A stretch of DNA of 64,000 nt, taken from the NCBI RefSeq assembly GCF_017355985.1, contig NZ_JAFIQU010000013.1, forward strand, positions 1 to 64,000, in the 5' to 3' direction. Positions 16,887 to 26,890 of the stretch are shown here, one piece after another. Source of the stretch: Arenibaculum pallidiluteum. GTDB lineage: Bacteria > Pseudomonadota > Alphaproteobacteria > Azospirillales > Azospirillaceae. Position 1 is the first letter of the stretch, and each line of letters starts with the position of its first letter. The position numbers were made by a program, and so were the translations under genes. The notes below the pieces were generated by a model. It did no database searches and was not told the origin of the DNA. It saw nothing but the letters and a program-made list of their open reading frames with translations.

Positions 16887-18191
16887 CTAGGACGGGAAGA
16901 CCAGCCGCGGCAGCCAGGTGACCGTCGCCGGGAACACGGTGATGATCACGACGGCGGCGACGAGCAGGAAGAAGAAGGGAAGCGCGGCCCGCGCGACCGT
17001 CAGCGAATCCTTCCCGCTCATGGTCTGCAGCACGAAGAGGTTGAAGCCGACGGGGGGCGAGACCTCGGCCATTTCGACGACCAGGACCAGGAAGATCCCG
17101 AACCAGACGAGGTCGAAGCCTGCCGCCGACACCATGGGCAGCACAACGGCGGTCGTCAGCACGATCATGGAAATGCCGTCCAGCGCGGTGCCGAGAAGGA
17201 CGTACATCACCATCAGCGCCATGATCAGCACGAACGGGCTGAGATGGAAGCTGTCGACCCAGGAGGCCAGGGCGTTCGGGATGCCGGTATAGGCCATGGC
17301 CGTCGACATGAAGGACGCGCCGGCAAGGATCATCATGATCATGCAGGTGACGCGCGTCGCGCCCATCACGCTTGCCCAGAAGCTCTGCCAGGTCAGGCTG
17401 CGCGACCAGGCTGCGATCGCAAGCGAGCCCATGACGCCCCAGGCCGCGCATTCCGTCGCCGTTGCCCAGCCCGCCACCAGCGTCGCGAAGACAAGCAGGA
17501 TCAGCAGCATGCACGGGATCAGGTGGGCCGATTCGCGCAGCTTCTCGCGGAACGGCATGGCGGGCTCGCGCGGCGGCATCTTTCCGGGGTTCAGCAGCGC
17601 CCAGACCGCGATGTATCCGGAATAGAGCCCCATCACGATGGCGCCCGGGATGAAGCCCGCCAGGAACACCTGGATGATCGAGACGTCCGCCGCGACGGCG
17701 TAGATCACCATCATGATGCTGGGCGGGATAAGGATGCCCAGCGTGCCCGCGCCCGCGAGGGAGCCCAGGCTGACCATCTCGTCGTAGCCGCGCTTCTTGA
17801 GCTCGGGCAGCGCGATCTTGGCGACAGTCGCGCAGGTGGCGGCCGAGGAGCCGGACACCGACCCGAAGATCCCGCAGGCGAGCACGTTCACATGGATCAG
17901 CCGCCCCGGCAGCCAGTTCAGCCACGGAGCCAGGCCGCGGAACATCTCCTCGGACAGTCTGGTGCGGAACAGGATCTCGCCCATCCAGATGAAGAGCGGC
18001 AGCGCCGCCAGCGTCCAGGACGCGCTGTTGCCCCAGATCGTCGTCGCCAGCACGTAGCCCGAGGACGGCGCGTTCGTGAACTGCATGCCGACCCAGCCGC
18101 AGGCGAGGAGGCCGACTGCGATCCACACGCCGCTTCCCAGCAGCACGAGCAGGACCACCAGGATGAGGCCCGCGATCGTGATGAGATCCAT
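16887..18191 (-). CDS. dctM: TRAP transporter large permease (DctM)
   Basis: This 434-residue inner-membrane protein of the IT superfamily has about 12 hydrophobic helices. It shows the typical DctM features GIFGSVSGSSAATCATVAKIALPELKKRGYD, GTLGILIPPSIMMVIYAV and, in the second half, DGISMIVLTTAVVLPM. It is the Na+-coupled transport subunit, driving uptake with the DctQ partner and the DctP receptor. It begins 3 bases after the dctQ stop, consistent with translational coupling. Confidence 0.95.
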   Translation of the reverse strand: MDLITIAGLILVVLLVLLGSGVWIAVGLLACGWVGMQFTNAPSSGYVLATTIWGNSASWTLAALPLFIWMGEILFRTRLSEEMFRGLAPWLNWLPGRLIHVNVLACGIFGSVSGSSAATCATVAKIALPELKKRGYDEMVSLGSLAGAGTLGILIPPSIMMVIYAVAADVSIIQVFLAGFIPGAIVMGLYSGYIAVWALLNPGKMPPREPAMPFREKLRESAHLIPCMLLILLVFATLVAGWATATECAAWGVMGSLAIAAWSRSLTWQSFWASVMGATRVTCMIMMILAGASFMSTAMAYTGIPNALASWVDSFHLSPFVLIMALMVMYVLLGTALDGISMIVLTTAVVLPMVSAAGFDLVWFGIFLVLVVEMAEVSPPVGFNLFVLQTMSGKDSLTVARAALPFFFLLVAAVVIITVFPATVTWLPRLVFPS

Positions 18192-18194
18192 GGC

Positions 18195-18737
18195 TCAGAC
18201 CCCGCTCTGGATGGCGCGCTCGACCACCTCTTCGGCGGTCTTGGGGGCGGGCTTCTCGTAGGTCGGCGCGAGGCCGGACAGGACCCTGGCCAGCTCGTCC
18301 GCGAAGGCGATGGCGAAGACGACGAGCCCGAACGCATATCCCATCTGCGGGATCCAGAGCGGCACGGGCAGGACGCCCTGCGCGAGGTCGTTGAAGCGCC
18401 AGGAATCGTAGGTGAGCTGGACCGCGTACCAGGCGAAATAGCCCACGGAGACCAGCCCCACCGTCAGCGAGACCACTTCCAGCACCCAGCGTGAACGCCC
18501 GGCCAGGCGATCGAAGATCAGCTCGACCCGGATCATCTCGCCGGACTTGAAGGTATGGGCGAGGCCGAGGAACGCCGTGGCGGCCATGCACCAGGCCACC
18601 AGGTCGTCGCCCGCCGGCACGTTCATGTCGATCTGGCGCCCGATCGACATGACCATCATCAGAAAGAAGATGGCGAGCAGGAAGAGTCCCGCCAGCCAAC
18701 CGGTGGCTCGATAGAGCCAGTCCAGGACCCGTCTCAT
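18195..18737 (-). CDS. dctQ: TRAP transporter small permease (DctQ)
   Basis: This 180-residue protein has four predicted helices, with GLFLLAIFFLMMVMSIGRQI, MAATAFLGLAHTFKSGEMIRVEL (family signature around GE.IRV), VSLTVGLVSVGYFAWY and GYAFGLVVFAIAFADEL. The frame is open far upstream into the divergent gene, but ATG 18737 is preceded by GGGGGA and yields the normal length. It is the first gene of the TRAP operon. The promoter lies in the 210-base gap shared with the divergent oxoprolinase gene. Confidence 0.93.
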   Translation of the reverse strand: MRRVLDWLYRATGWLAGLFLLAIFFLMMVMSIGRQIDMNVPAGDDLVAWCMAATAFLGLAHTFKSGEMIRVELIFDRLAGRSRWVLEVVSLTVGLVSVGYFAWYAVQLTYDSWRFNDLAQGVLPVPLWIPQMGYAFGLVVFAIAFADELARVLSGLAPTYEKPAPKTAEEVVERAIQSGV

Positions 18738-18842
18738 TCCAAAAATCCCCCAGACAGCCGGATTCACTCCTGCATCATCCCTGCGGGAATGCCGGTCTTC
18801 GCCTCTCCTATGAAGAGATCGTGAACACGATGATGACGTTTT

Positions 18843-18859
18843 GTCAACGTGATGTTGAC
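18843..18859. promoter_or_regulatory. Palindromic operator candidate between TRAP and oxoprolinase genes
   Basis: GTCAACGTGATGTTGAC has perfect 6-bp arms (GTCAAC/GTTGAC) around 5 bases. It sits mid-way in the divergent promoter, overlapping a minus-strand TTGACA (18847-18842) that could serve as a -35 element. The site could be bound by a GntR- or MarR-type regulator; which one is not shown. Confidence 0.5.
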
Positions 18860-18948
18860 TGATCGTTTCGCTTCTGGTTCGTATAACGCAACGCCCCGGG
18901 GTCCGGGGCGGCAGAAGCCGTATCGCACCTGAATGGGGGACAACCGTG

Positions 18949-21900
18949 ATGAGCAAGGGCGCCGCACACCGCTGGGACTTCTGGATCGACCGCGGCGGCA
19001 CCTTCACGGACGTGATCGGGCGCGCGCCGGACGGCACGCTGCATGCCCGCAAGGTGCTCTCCGAGAACCCCGAGGCATATCGCGACGCGGCCGTTCACGG
19101 CATCCGGCTGCACCTGGGGCTGCGCCCCGGCGAGCCGATCCCGACCGGCAGCATCGGAGAGGTGCGCATGGGCACCACGGTCGCCACCAACGCGCTGCTG
19201 GAGCGCAAGGGTGATCCGACGGCGCTGCTGACGACCCGCGGCTTCCGCGACGCGCTGGCAATCGGCTACCAGGCGCGCAACGACATCTTCGCGCGGCGAA
19301 TTCTGAAGCCCGACCTGCTCTACGCCCGCGTCGCCGAGGTCGGCGAGCGCGTCCTGGCGGACGGCACGGTCGAGCGTCCCCTGGACGAGTCCGAGCTGCG
19401 CGCGGCCCTGGAGGAGATCCGCGATGCGGGCTTCCGCTCGCTCGCGATCGTCTTCATGCACGGCTACCGGCACTCCGCGCACGAGCGGCGCGCGGCGGAG
19501 ATTGCCCGCGCCATGGGCTTCCCGCAGGTCTCGGTCTCCCACGAGGTCAGCCCCCTGATCAAGTTCGTGGGCCGCGGCGACACCACCGTGGTGGACGCCT
19601 ATCTGTCGCCGATTCTCCGGCGCTACGTGTCCCAGGTCTCCGAGGAGCTGGACGTCGCGCGCACCGGCGCCCGGCTGATGTTCATGATGTCCTCGGGCGG
19701 CCTGACCGCGGCCGAGCTGTTCCAGGGCAAGGACGCAATCCTGTCCGGTCCGGCAGGCGGCGTGGTCGCGCTGGCGCGGACCGGCCAGGAGGCGGGCTTC
19801 ACCAAGGTCATCGGCTTCGACATGGGCGGCACCTCGACCGACGTCGCGCATTTCGATGGCGAGTACGAGCGCGCCTTCGAGACCGAGGTGGCAGGCGTGC
19901 GCATGCGCGCGCCCATGATGCTGATCCACACCGTGGCCGCGGGCGGCGGCTCGATCCTGCACTACGACGGGGCGCGCTTCCGCGTCGGCCCCGATTCGGC
20001 CGGCGCCAATCCGGGTCCCGCCTGCTATCGCCGCGGCGGGCCGCTTGCGGTCACCGATGCGAACGTGATGGTCGGCAAGCTCGACCCGCGCTTCTTCCCC
20101 CCGATCTTCGGCCCGGCCCAGGACGAGCCGCTGGACACGGAGGCCGTGCGCGCGAAGTTCGAGGCCATGGCGGCGGAGATCGGCGACGGCAGGACGCCCG
20201 AGGAGGTCGCCGACGGCTTCCTGCGGATCGCCGTCGCCAACATGGCCGAGGCCATCAAGAAGATCTCGGTCCAGCGCGGCTACGACGTGACGGGGTACGC
20301 CCTCAATGCCTTCGGCGGGGCGAGCGGGCAGCACGCCTGCAAGGTCGCCGACGCGCTCGGCATGACCCGCGTGCTGATCCATCCGTTCTCGGGGCTGCTC
20401 TCGGCCTACGGGATGGGTCTCGCCGACATCCGCGCCCTGCGCCAGAAGGCGCTCGAGGCGGCGCTGGGTCCGGCGGCGCTGGAGGGGATCGCGGCCATCG
20501 CCGCCGATCTCGGCGGCGAGGCGCAGGCCGAAGTCGAGGGCCAGGGCGTTCCCGCCGACCGGCTGCAGACCCATGTCCGCGCCCATGTGCGCTACGCCGG
20601 GACCGACACGACGCTGGAGGTCACGGCCTTCTCCGCCATGGGAACCGTGCCGCTGGCCGAGGCCGCCCGCTCGATGGCCGCGGAGCCCATGCAGGAGGCC
20701 TTCGAGTCCGCCCACAAGGCGCGGTTCGGCTTCATCGACCGAAGCAAGGAGCTGGTCGTCGAGGCCGTCTCGGTGGAGGTCGTGGGCGGCGGATCCGAGG
20801 CAGCCGCACAGCGTGGCGCCGCGGCCGAGCGCCCCCTGCCCGACCCCGCCGAGCGCACCCGGTTCTTCTCGGACGGAGCTTGGCACCAGGTGGCAGTCTA
20901 CACCCGCGACCAGCTCGCCCCCGGGCACCGGGTTATGGGCCCCGCGCTGATCATCGAGCCCAACCAGACCGTGGTGGTGGAGGACGGCTGGCGCGCCGGC
21001 CTGACCGCGCGCGACCATCTGGTGCTCGAGCGCGCGGTGCCGCTGCCCCGGCGCACCGCCGTCGGCACCGACGCCGACCCGGTGATGCTGGAGATCTTCA
21101 ACAATCTCTTCATGTCCATCGCCGAGCAGATGGGCGTGACGCTGCAGAACACGGCCTATTCCGTCAACATCAAGGAGCGCCTGGATTTCTCCTGCGCGGT
21201 GTTCGACGCCTCGGGCGCGCTGGTCGCCAACGCCCCTCACATGCCCGTGCATCTGGGCTCCATGGACCGGTCCGTGGAGAGCATCATCCGCAACAACGCG
21301 GACATCAAGCCGGGCGACGTCTTCGCGATCAACGCCCCCTACAACGGCGGCACGCACCTGCCCGACATCACGGTGTGCACGCCCGTCTTCGACGAGCGCG
21401 GCCAACGGATCCTGTTCTGGGTCGCCTCGCGCGGGCACCATGCCGATGTCGGCGGGACGGCGCCGGGATCCATGTCCCCGACCGCCACCACCATCGACGA
21501 GGAAGGCGTCTACATCGACAACTTCAAGCTGGTCGATCGCGGCGCCTTCCGCGAGCGCGAGCTGGTGGAACTGCTGACCGGCGCCGCCTGGCCGGTGCGC
21601 AACGTCGTGCAGAACATCAACGACCTGAAGGCTCAGATCGCGGCCAACGAGAAGGGCGTGGCCGAGCTGCGCAAGATGATCGACCAGTTCGGGCTCGACG
21701 TCGTTCAGGCCTATATGGGCCACGTCCAGGACAATGCCGCCGAGAGCGTGCGCCGCGTGCTCGACCGGCTCTCGGACGCCGAGTTCACCTATCCGATGGA
21801 CCAGGGCTGCCGGATCCAGGTGAGGATCACCGTGGACAGGGTCCGGCGCGAGGCGACGGTGGACTTCACCGGCACCTCGGAGCAGCGCCCGGACAACTTT

Positions 21901-22614
21901 AACGCGCCCGAACCCGTAACGCGGGCCGCCGTCCTCTACGTCTTCCGCGTGATGGTCGAGGACGCGATCCCCATGAACGCAGGCTGCCTGCGGCCGATCC
22001 GGATCGTGGTGCCCGACGGCTCCATGCTCTCGCCCAAGCGGCCGGCGGCGGTGGTCGCGGGCAATGTGGAGGTCTCGCAGGCCGTCACCAACTGCCTGTT
22101 CGGCGCGCTCGGCGCGCTGGCCGCAGCGCAGGGCACCATGAACAACCTGACCTTCGGCAACGAGCGGCACCAGTACTACGAGACCATCTGCTCGGGCGCC
22201 CCGGCGGGCGAAGGCTTCGACGGCGCGCCCGGCGTGCACACGCACATGACGAACTCGCGCCTGACCGACCCGGAGATCCTGGAATACCGCTTCCCCGTGG
22301 TGCTCGAGGACTTCCACATCCGCCAGGGATCCGGTGGCCGCGGCCGCTGGAACGCCGGCGACGGCACCAGCCGGACCATCCGGTTCCTGGAGCGCATGGA
22401 CTGCGCGATCCTGTCGGGGCACAGGAAGGTCCGGCCTTTCGGCCTTCTCGGCGGGGAGCCCGGCGAGCTCGGTCGGAACCTCGTGCGCCGCGCGGACGGG
22501 CAGGTCCAGCAGCTCGGCGGCTGCGACCAGACCACGCTGGAGGCTGGAGAGGCCGTGACGATCGTGACGCCGACCGGGGGCGGCTTTGGCCCACCCGGCG
22601 AGCGCGGCCGCTGA
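18949..22614 (+). CDS. Fused hydantoinase A/B family protein (5-oxoprolinase-like)
   Basis: This protein of about 1,221 residues carries both hydantoinase/oxoprolinase subunits, as in 5-oxoprolinase. The HyuA-like half (about residues 8-690) has [13 protein letters not shown] and [15 protein letters not shown], the two phosphate-binding motifs of the actin/Hsp70-like ATPase fold, plus [19 protein letters not shown]. The HyuB-like half (about 700-1210) has [20 protein letters not shown] and [15 protein letters not shown]. Family members use ATP to open cyclic amides such as 5-oxoproline or hydantoins. GTG 18946 is possible, but ATG 18949 lies 8 bases after GGGGGA. The divergent TRAP transporter probably imports its substrate. 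Confidence 0.9.
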   Translation: MSKGAAHRWDFWIDRGGTFTDVIGRAPDGTLHARKVLSENPEAYRDAAVHGIRLHLGLRPGEPIPTGSIGEVRMGTTVATNALLERKGDPTALLTTRGFRDALAIGYQARNDIFARRILKPDLLYARVAEVGERVLADGTVERPLDESELRAALEEIRDAGFRSLAIVFMHGYRHSAHERRAAEIARAMGFPQVSVSHEVSPLIKFVGRGDTTVVDAYLSPILRRYVSQVSEELDVARTGARLMFMMSSGGLTAAELFQGKDAILSGPAGGVVALARTGQEAGFTKVIGFDMGGTSTDVAHFDGEYERAFETEVAGVRMRAPMMLIHTVAAGGGSILHYDGARFRVGPDSAGANPGPACYRRGGPLAVTDANVMVGKLDPRFFPPIFGPAQDEPLDTEAVRAKFEAMAAEIGDGRTPEEVADGFLRIAVANMAEAIKKISVQRGYDVTGYALNAFGGASGQHACKVADALGMTRVLIHPFSGLLSAYGMGLADIRALRQKALEAALGPAALEGIAAIAADLGGEAQAEVEGQGVPADRLQTHVRAHVRYAGTDTTLEVTAFSAMGTVPLAEAARSMAAEPMQEAFESAHKARFGFIDRSKELVVEAVSVEVVGGGSEAAAQRGAAAERPLPDPAERTRFFSDGAWHQVAVYTRDQLAPGHRVMGPALIIEPNQTVVVEDGWRAGLTARDHLVLERAVPLPRRTAVGTDADPVMLEIFNNLFMSIAEQMGVTLQNTAYSVNIKERLDFSCAVFDASGALVANAPHMPVHLGSMDRSVESIIRNNADIKPGDVFAINAPYNGGTHLPDITVCTPVFDERGQRILFWVASRGHHADVGGTAPGSMSPTATTIDEEGVYIDNFKLVDRGAFRERELVELLTGAAWPVRNVVQNINDLKAQIAANEKGVAELRKMIDQFGLDVVQAYMGHVQDNAAESVRRVLDRLSDAEFTYPMDQGCRIQVRITVDRVRREATVDFTGTSEQRPDNFNAPEPVTRAAVLYVFRVMVEDAIPMNAGCLRPIRIVVPDGSMLSPKRPAAVVAGNVEVSQAVTNCLFGALGALAAAQGTMNNLTFGNERHQYYETICSGAPAGEGFDGAPGVHTHMTNSRLTDPEILEYRFPVVLEDFHIRQGSGGRGRWNAGDGTSRTIRFLERMDCAILSGHRKVRPFGLLGGEPGELGRNLVRRADGQVQQLGGCDQTTLEAGEAVTIVTPTGGGFGPPGERGR

Positions 22615-22818
22615 GGTGGTCGCGCCCCGTTTCGGGGCAGGATCCGCCCGGCATGGAACTTGCTGCCGGCTTCCGGCAGGTGCCCGACGCGCAGGGACGC
22701 GCGGCGCCTGCTGGGCCCGGATCGGGCCGGCGCTGGAGCGCGTGGATCCGCTCTAGGTTCAATGGGTAGGAAGTGGCTCGAGGTTCAGGGCGAACCCCAA
22801 GTCGCTTTAGGGGGAACG

Positions 22819-25413
22819 ATGAGCACGACGGTACAGGGCGCGGCGGGCAAGGTCGAATTCCGGCACAGCATCCGCGGCAAGCTATGGCTGGCATTCGGGG
22901 TGACCGTGGCGCTGACCGGCTGCGCCGGGCTCGTCGGCATCCTGTCCTACAGGGAGATCGGGCAGCGGCTCGCGACCATCGCGGGGGAAAGCCTGCCCGC
23001 GATCTCCGAGGTGCGCGGCTTGGCCGAGCTCAGCACGGCCGTCGCGGCGGCCGGCCCGAGTCTGGCGGCGGCCTCCGATGAGGCGCGACGTCAGGCTGCA
23101 TTCGAGGCAATTGGCGCGCGAACGGGCACATTGCTCGCGGCGCTGCGCGATGTCGAAGCACGGCTGAAAGCCGATGCGCAGGTGGCCGAGCTGGACGGCA
23201 AGGCGCGCGCCGTGATCGCGAACCTGGACCGCCTGAACGCCGCCGTCGGCGAAAGGCTGGTCGCCGCCGCCGAAAAGGAGCGCGCCCTGGCGCGCCTGCT
23301 GGAGACCCATGCGCGCGTCGCCGCGACGCTGACCCCGCTGCGCGAAGCCGCGCAGGAGCGGCTGAAGTCTGAAAGCGGCAAGCTGACCGAGGACACCGGC
23401 GCCGCCCTGCGGGCCCTGACCGGCGAGGCGATCGGCGGCCTGATCGATCTCTACGAGCTGCGCCGTGCCGTGGCCGCCGCCGCGGGCAGCGCGGCCGCCG
23501 CCGTCCAGGCCCCGGCGCGGGAGCTGGACGGGCTCTGGCAGGGCTACGTCAATGCCATGATGGACGTCCAGAACCGCGGCGGCGCCGTGCTCGCGCGGAC
23601 CGGCGAAGCGACGCTGGAACCTTTGCTCCAGGGCCTCTGGACGGTCGGCGCCGAGGGCACCGGCGTCTTCGATACACGCCGCCGCGCCGTGGGTTCGCCC
23701 GCCGACGGCGCGGCTGCCCGCCGTGCGGCGGAGCTGGGCGCCGAGGCGGCGCGGCTGGCCGGCGAAATCGAGGCCGCGATCGAACCCCTGATCGTCGCGG
23801 CGCGCACCGGCATCCTGTTGTCGGGCCGTCGGCTCGAAGGCAACACGGCCTCGTCCGTCGCCACCTTCCTGGAACAGGGCGTCGATCCGCTGACGGTCTA
23901 CCTGGAGCTTTCCGCCCACTCCAACGCCCTCAACGGGATCCTGTCCGAGGGCGCGGCGGCGCCCGACACGCAGCGCCTGGCAATACTGGCCGGGAACGCA
24001 ACGACCGGTCTGGCCGGCCTGCGGAACCTCGCGGGCAAGGCGCCCGAGGCCGATCGCGCCGGGATCCTGGCTGCGGTCGACGCATATGCCGCCCTGGCGG
24101 AGGGACCGGCCTCGCTTCCCGGCCTGCGCGGGACCGAGCTGCGCCTCCAGGCCGAGGCCGAGCGCCTGCTGGAGCAGAACCGCCAGCTCGCCGAGGTGCT
24201 CGGGGCCGTCGTGGCGGACCTTGTCGCCCGGGAGCAGGCCCGGGCCGACGCCGCGGCCGCCGCCTCCCACCGGGCAATCTCCGGCGGGCAGGCGCTGCTT
24301 GCCGCGATCGTCGCCGTCAGCGTGGCGGCCGGGCTGCTGATCGGCTGGCTCTATGTCGGCCGGATCGTGGCCGCGCGCCTGTCGGCGCTCGCCGAGGCCA
24401 TGCGCCGCGTCGCGGCCGGCGATCTCGACATGCCGATCCAGGTCGCGGGCCGCGACGAGATCGCGACCATGACCTCCGCGCTCCTGGTCTTCCGGGACGC
24501 GACCCGCGCCGTGGCCGAAGCCAGCGCCCAAGCGGACCGGCAGCGCGACACCGCAGCCGCGGAGCGGCGCGCGATGCTGAGCCGCCTGGCGGACGAGTTC
24601 GAGGCGACCGTGCAGGCCGTGGTCGCGAGGGTGCTGGACAGCGCCACCACGCTGCGCGGCGCCGCGGGGAACATGGCCGACAACGCGGGCCGGACCCAGC
24701 AGGATGCGGCCGACGCCTCGGCCGCCGGCCACAGGACCAGCGCCAACGTCCAGGCCGTTGCGGCCTCGACCGAGGAGCTGAACGCCTCGATCACCGAGAT
24801 CGGCCGCCGCATGGCCGACTCGGTCCGCCTGGTGGGCGGAACGGTGGAGGCCGTGACCGAGGCGGACAGCACGGTTCGCCAGCTTGACGAGGCGGCAGCC
24901 AGGATCGGCCAGATCGTGACGATGATCGAGGAGGTCGCTTCCCAGACCAGCCTTCTGGCGCTGAACGCCACGATCGAGGCGGCACGGGCCGGCGAGGCCG
25001 GAAAGGGCTTCGCGGTGGTGGCATCCGAGGTCAAGACCCTGGCGACCCAGACCGCCCGCGCCACCGAGGAGATCTCGGGCCAGATCGCTTCCGTCCAGGA
25101 GATCAGCCGCCGCACGGTGGCGGCCCTGCAGGCGATCTCGCGCACGGTGACCGAGGTGAACGCCGTCACCGTCGCCGTCTCGGGCGCCATCGAGGAGCAG
25201 CAGGCGGCCACCCAGGAGATTGCCCGCAACATCGCGGAGGCCGCCCAGGGGGCCGGCATGGTCCTCCACTCCATCGAGACCGTCGGGCATGCCGCGACGG
25301 AGACCGGAGGCGCGGCCGGGCGCGTGCTGGGCGCGGCCGAGCAGCTCTTCACGGAGGCCGAGTCGATGCACGGGCATGTGGGCGGCTTCCTCGCCAATGT
25401 CAGGAGCGCATGA
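22819..25413 (+). CDS. Methyl-accepting chemotaxis protein
   Basis: This 864-residue transducer has a short cytoplasmic N-terminus, TM1 (about residues 18-42, [20 protein letters not shown]), a long helical periplasmic region rich in Ala/Glu, TM2 (about 495-520, [19 protein letters not shown]) and a HAMP domain ([20 protein letters not shown]). The cytoplasmic signalling hairpin has [44 protein letters not shown], the universal MCP core. The ATG at 22819 has GGGGGA upstream; the longer open frame is discarded. The sensed ligand is unknown. Its position right after the oxoprolinase gene makes a link to that nutrient possible but unproven. Confidence 0.94.
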   Translation: MSTTVQGAAGKVEFRHSIRGKLWLAFGVTVALTGCAGLVGILSYREIGQRLATIAGESLPAISEVRGLAELSTAVAAAGPSLAAASDEARRQAAFEAIGARTGTLLAALRDVEARLKADAQVAELDGKARAVIANLDRLNAAVGERLVAAAEKERALARLLETHARVAATLTPLREAAQERLKSESGKLTEDTGAALRALTGEAIGGLIDLYELRRAVAAAAGSAAAAVQAPARELDGLWQGYVNAMMDVQNRGGAVLARTGEATLEPLLQGLWTVGAEGTGVFDTRRRAVGSPADGAAARRAAELGAEAARLAGEIEAAIEPLIVAARTGILLSGRRLEGNTASSVATFLEQGVDPLTVYLELSAHSNALNGILSEGAAAPDTQRLAILAGNATTGLAGLRNLAGKAPEADRAGILAAVDAYAALAEGPASLPGLRGTELRLQAEAERLLEQNRQLAEVLGAVVADLVAREQARADAAAAASHRAISGGQALLAAIVAVSVAAGLLIGWLYVGRIVAARLSALAEAMRRVAAGDLDMPIQVAGRDEIATMTSALLVFRDATRAVAEASAQADRQRDTAAAERRAMLSRLADEFEATVQAVVARVLDSATTLRGAAGNMADNAGRTQQDAADASAAGHRTSANVQAVAASTEELNASITEIGRRMADSVRLVGGTVEAVTEADSTVRQLDEAAARIGQIVTMIEEVASQTSLLALNATIEAARAGEAGKGFAVVASEVKTLATQTARATEEISGQIASVQEISRRTVAALQAISRTVTEVNAVTVAVSGAIEEQQAATQEIARNIAEAAQGAGMVLHSIETVGHAATETGGAAGRVLGAAEQLFTEAESMHGHVGGFLANVRSA

Positions 25414-25495
25414 GCCGGGCAACGGCCGGGCGGTACCTTGCGGCCCCCCGGCCGTCTCATCCGGTCGAGGATCTGGCGGTCGAGATTCGTTTTTG

Positions 25496-25509
25496 TTGAT
25501 CCGGGTCAA
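25496..25509. promoter_or_regulatory. FNR/FixK-type box
   Basis: TTGATCCGGGTCAA matches the FNR/FixK consensus TTGAT-N4-ATCAA at nine of ten defined positions. It lies 57 bases before a short reading frame starting at 25566 and downstream of the MCP stop. No recognisable oxygen-regulated gene follows. Confidence 0.5.
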
Positions 25510-25565
25510 TTGCTGCCCTTGCGGATTGCGGCAGACCTCGGGCGCAGACTGCCGGAGACGAAGCC

Positions 25566-25703
25566 ATGACCGCGACCCACCCGCGCGACGAAAGCGCCTT
25601 CTGCCACCTGACCCGACCCCTCGCAACCCAGCCGTCACGCCCCAGCCGTCACGCCATGCGCACATGGGCCGGCCGCTCCTGGCGGCCGCAGAGCCAGCGG
25701 TAG
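25566..25703 (+). CDS. Short hypothetical ORF behind FNR-type box (uncertain)
   Basis: A 45-codon frame begins MTATHPRDESAFCHLTRPLA and runs into the 3' end of the convergent glycosyltransferase gene. It has an appropriate distance to the FNR-type box and a weak GGAGACGAAGCC ahead of the ATG. I recognise no family. It may be the truncated 5' end of an oxygen-regulated gene displaced by the polysaccharide locus. The overlap with a real gene argues against its being functional. Confidence 0.3.
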   Translation: MTATHPRDESAFCHLTRPLATQPSRPSRHAMRTWAGRSWRPQSQR

Positions 25704-26890
25704 ACCTCCTCCATCTGCCGGGCCACCACGGGCCAGGAGAACCTCTCGTCCACCAAGGCGAAGCCGTTGCGCCCGATTGCCCGCCGGCGCGCCTCGGGCA
25801 TCGCGAACAGCGTTCCCAGCGCCAGCGCCAGGCTCTCGACCTCGGGCTCGGCCCGCAGCGCCGCATCCATCGCGAAGCCCTCCGGCAGGTTGCAGCGTGG
25901 CGTGATGATGGCCGGCAGGGCATAGGACCAGGCCTCCAGCACGGCCATGGGCAGACCCTCGCTGACCGAGGGAAGAACGAAGGCGTCGGCTGCGGCCAGG
26001 GTCGCCGCCTTGTCGGCGCCGTGCTGCGGGCCAATGAAGGAGACATGCTCCTCCAGCGCCAGCGCCCCGGCCATCGCCTTCAGCTCGGCGGCGTGCCCGC
26101 CCTGGTCCCAGCCGGCAATCACGAGCCGCCACGGCGCGGCTAGGCGGGGATCGCGCCGCCGCGCCACCTCCCAGGCGCGGATCAGGGCGGCAATGCCCTT
26201 CTGCGGCGCCACCCGGCCAAGGAAGAGCAGTACCTTCGCCTCGGCCGGAAGCGCCCGCCGCCACGCGGCGCCCCTGCCCGGCGGCGTGCGGATCTCCACG
26301 CCGTTGGGGACGACGCAGACGGGGTTGCGCAGGCCGGCCGCCCGGATCGCGTCCAGCTCGGACTGGCACAGCGCATGGATGCAGGCGGCCTCCCGGAGGT
26401 TCCGCTCCTCGTACAGGACGCGTGCGGCACGCTTCTTCCAGCCGCTGTGGGCCAGCGCCCAGGCGTCCAGATGCCCGTGGGGGCTGACGACGTAGGGGCG
26501 TCCATGGACGTGGCCCCAGCGCCGCGCCGCGAGGCTGACGTATTTCCAGAGGCCGTGCACATGGAGGACATCGAGCGACGCGCCTTGCAGGACCCGGACG
26601 AGCGGCGCCGAATAGCCGAAGGATTCCGGCCCCAGGACCGGCGAGACGGTCAAGGGCACGTCGCCCCAGGCGGCGCGGTCCGCGGCGGTATGGGCGTCCT
26701 GCAGGCCGAAGAGCGCGACCTCGGTCCGCGGCGGCTGGTGCAGGTGTCGCGTCAGCCCGCGCAGGCATTCGAAGACGCCGCCCCCGCTCCTGGAGACCGA
26801 GGCGACAAGCGTTCCGACCCGGAGGGGCTGTGTGGCCGGATCCTGGACGGCACCCGCGAAAAAGGGGCGCGGCAAGGTCGACATCGTCAT
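25649..26890 (-). CDS. Glycosyltransferase family 4
   Basis: This 413-residue GT-B retaining glycosyltransferase has an acceptor-side half ending near residue 200 and a C-terminal GT4 domain. The latter includes LLFLGRVAPQKGIAALIRAWEVA, FVLPSVSEGLPMAVLEAWSYALPAI (the E-x7-E nucleotide-sugar motif) and a conserved EEVYRWLCG end. It is the most downstream gene of the first minus-strand EPS block. Its ATG overlaps the previous gene's stop (ATGA). It is expected to add one sugar to the lipid-linked repeat unit; donor and linkage are not deducible. Confidence 0.92.
   Translation of the reverse strand: MTMSTLPRPFFAGAVQDPATQPLRVGTLVASVSRSGGGVFECLRGLTRHLHQPPRTEVALFGLQDAHTAADRAAWGDVPLTVSPVLGPESFGYSAPLVRVLQGASLDVLHVHGLWKYVSLAARRWGHVHGRPYVVSPHGHLDAWALAHSGWKKRAARVLYEERNLREAACIHALCQSELDAIRAAGLRNPVCVVPNGVEIRTPPGRGAAWRRALPAEAKVLLFLGRVAPQKGIAALIRAWEVARRRDPRLAAPWRLVIAGWDQGGHAAELKAMAGALALEEHVSFIGPQHGADKAATLAAADAFVLPSVSEGLPMAVLEAWSYALPAIITPRCNLPEGFAMDAALRAEPEVESLALALGTLFAMPEARRRAIGRNGFALVDERFSWPVVARQMEEVYRWLCGRQERPAHVRMA

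Noticed and set aside
18844-22422. A 1,192-codon open frame antisense to the oxoprolinase gene
   Set aside because: It is His/Gly/Arg-rich with no family signature and mirrors the codon bias of the real gene. Long antisense frames are expected in high-GC DNA.
22882-26046. A 1,054-codon open frame antisense to the MCP gene
   Set aside because: It is a low-complexity shadow covering the MCP and part of a glycosyltransferase, without a recognisable domain or ribosome-binding site.
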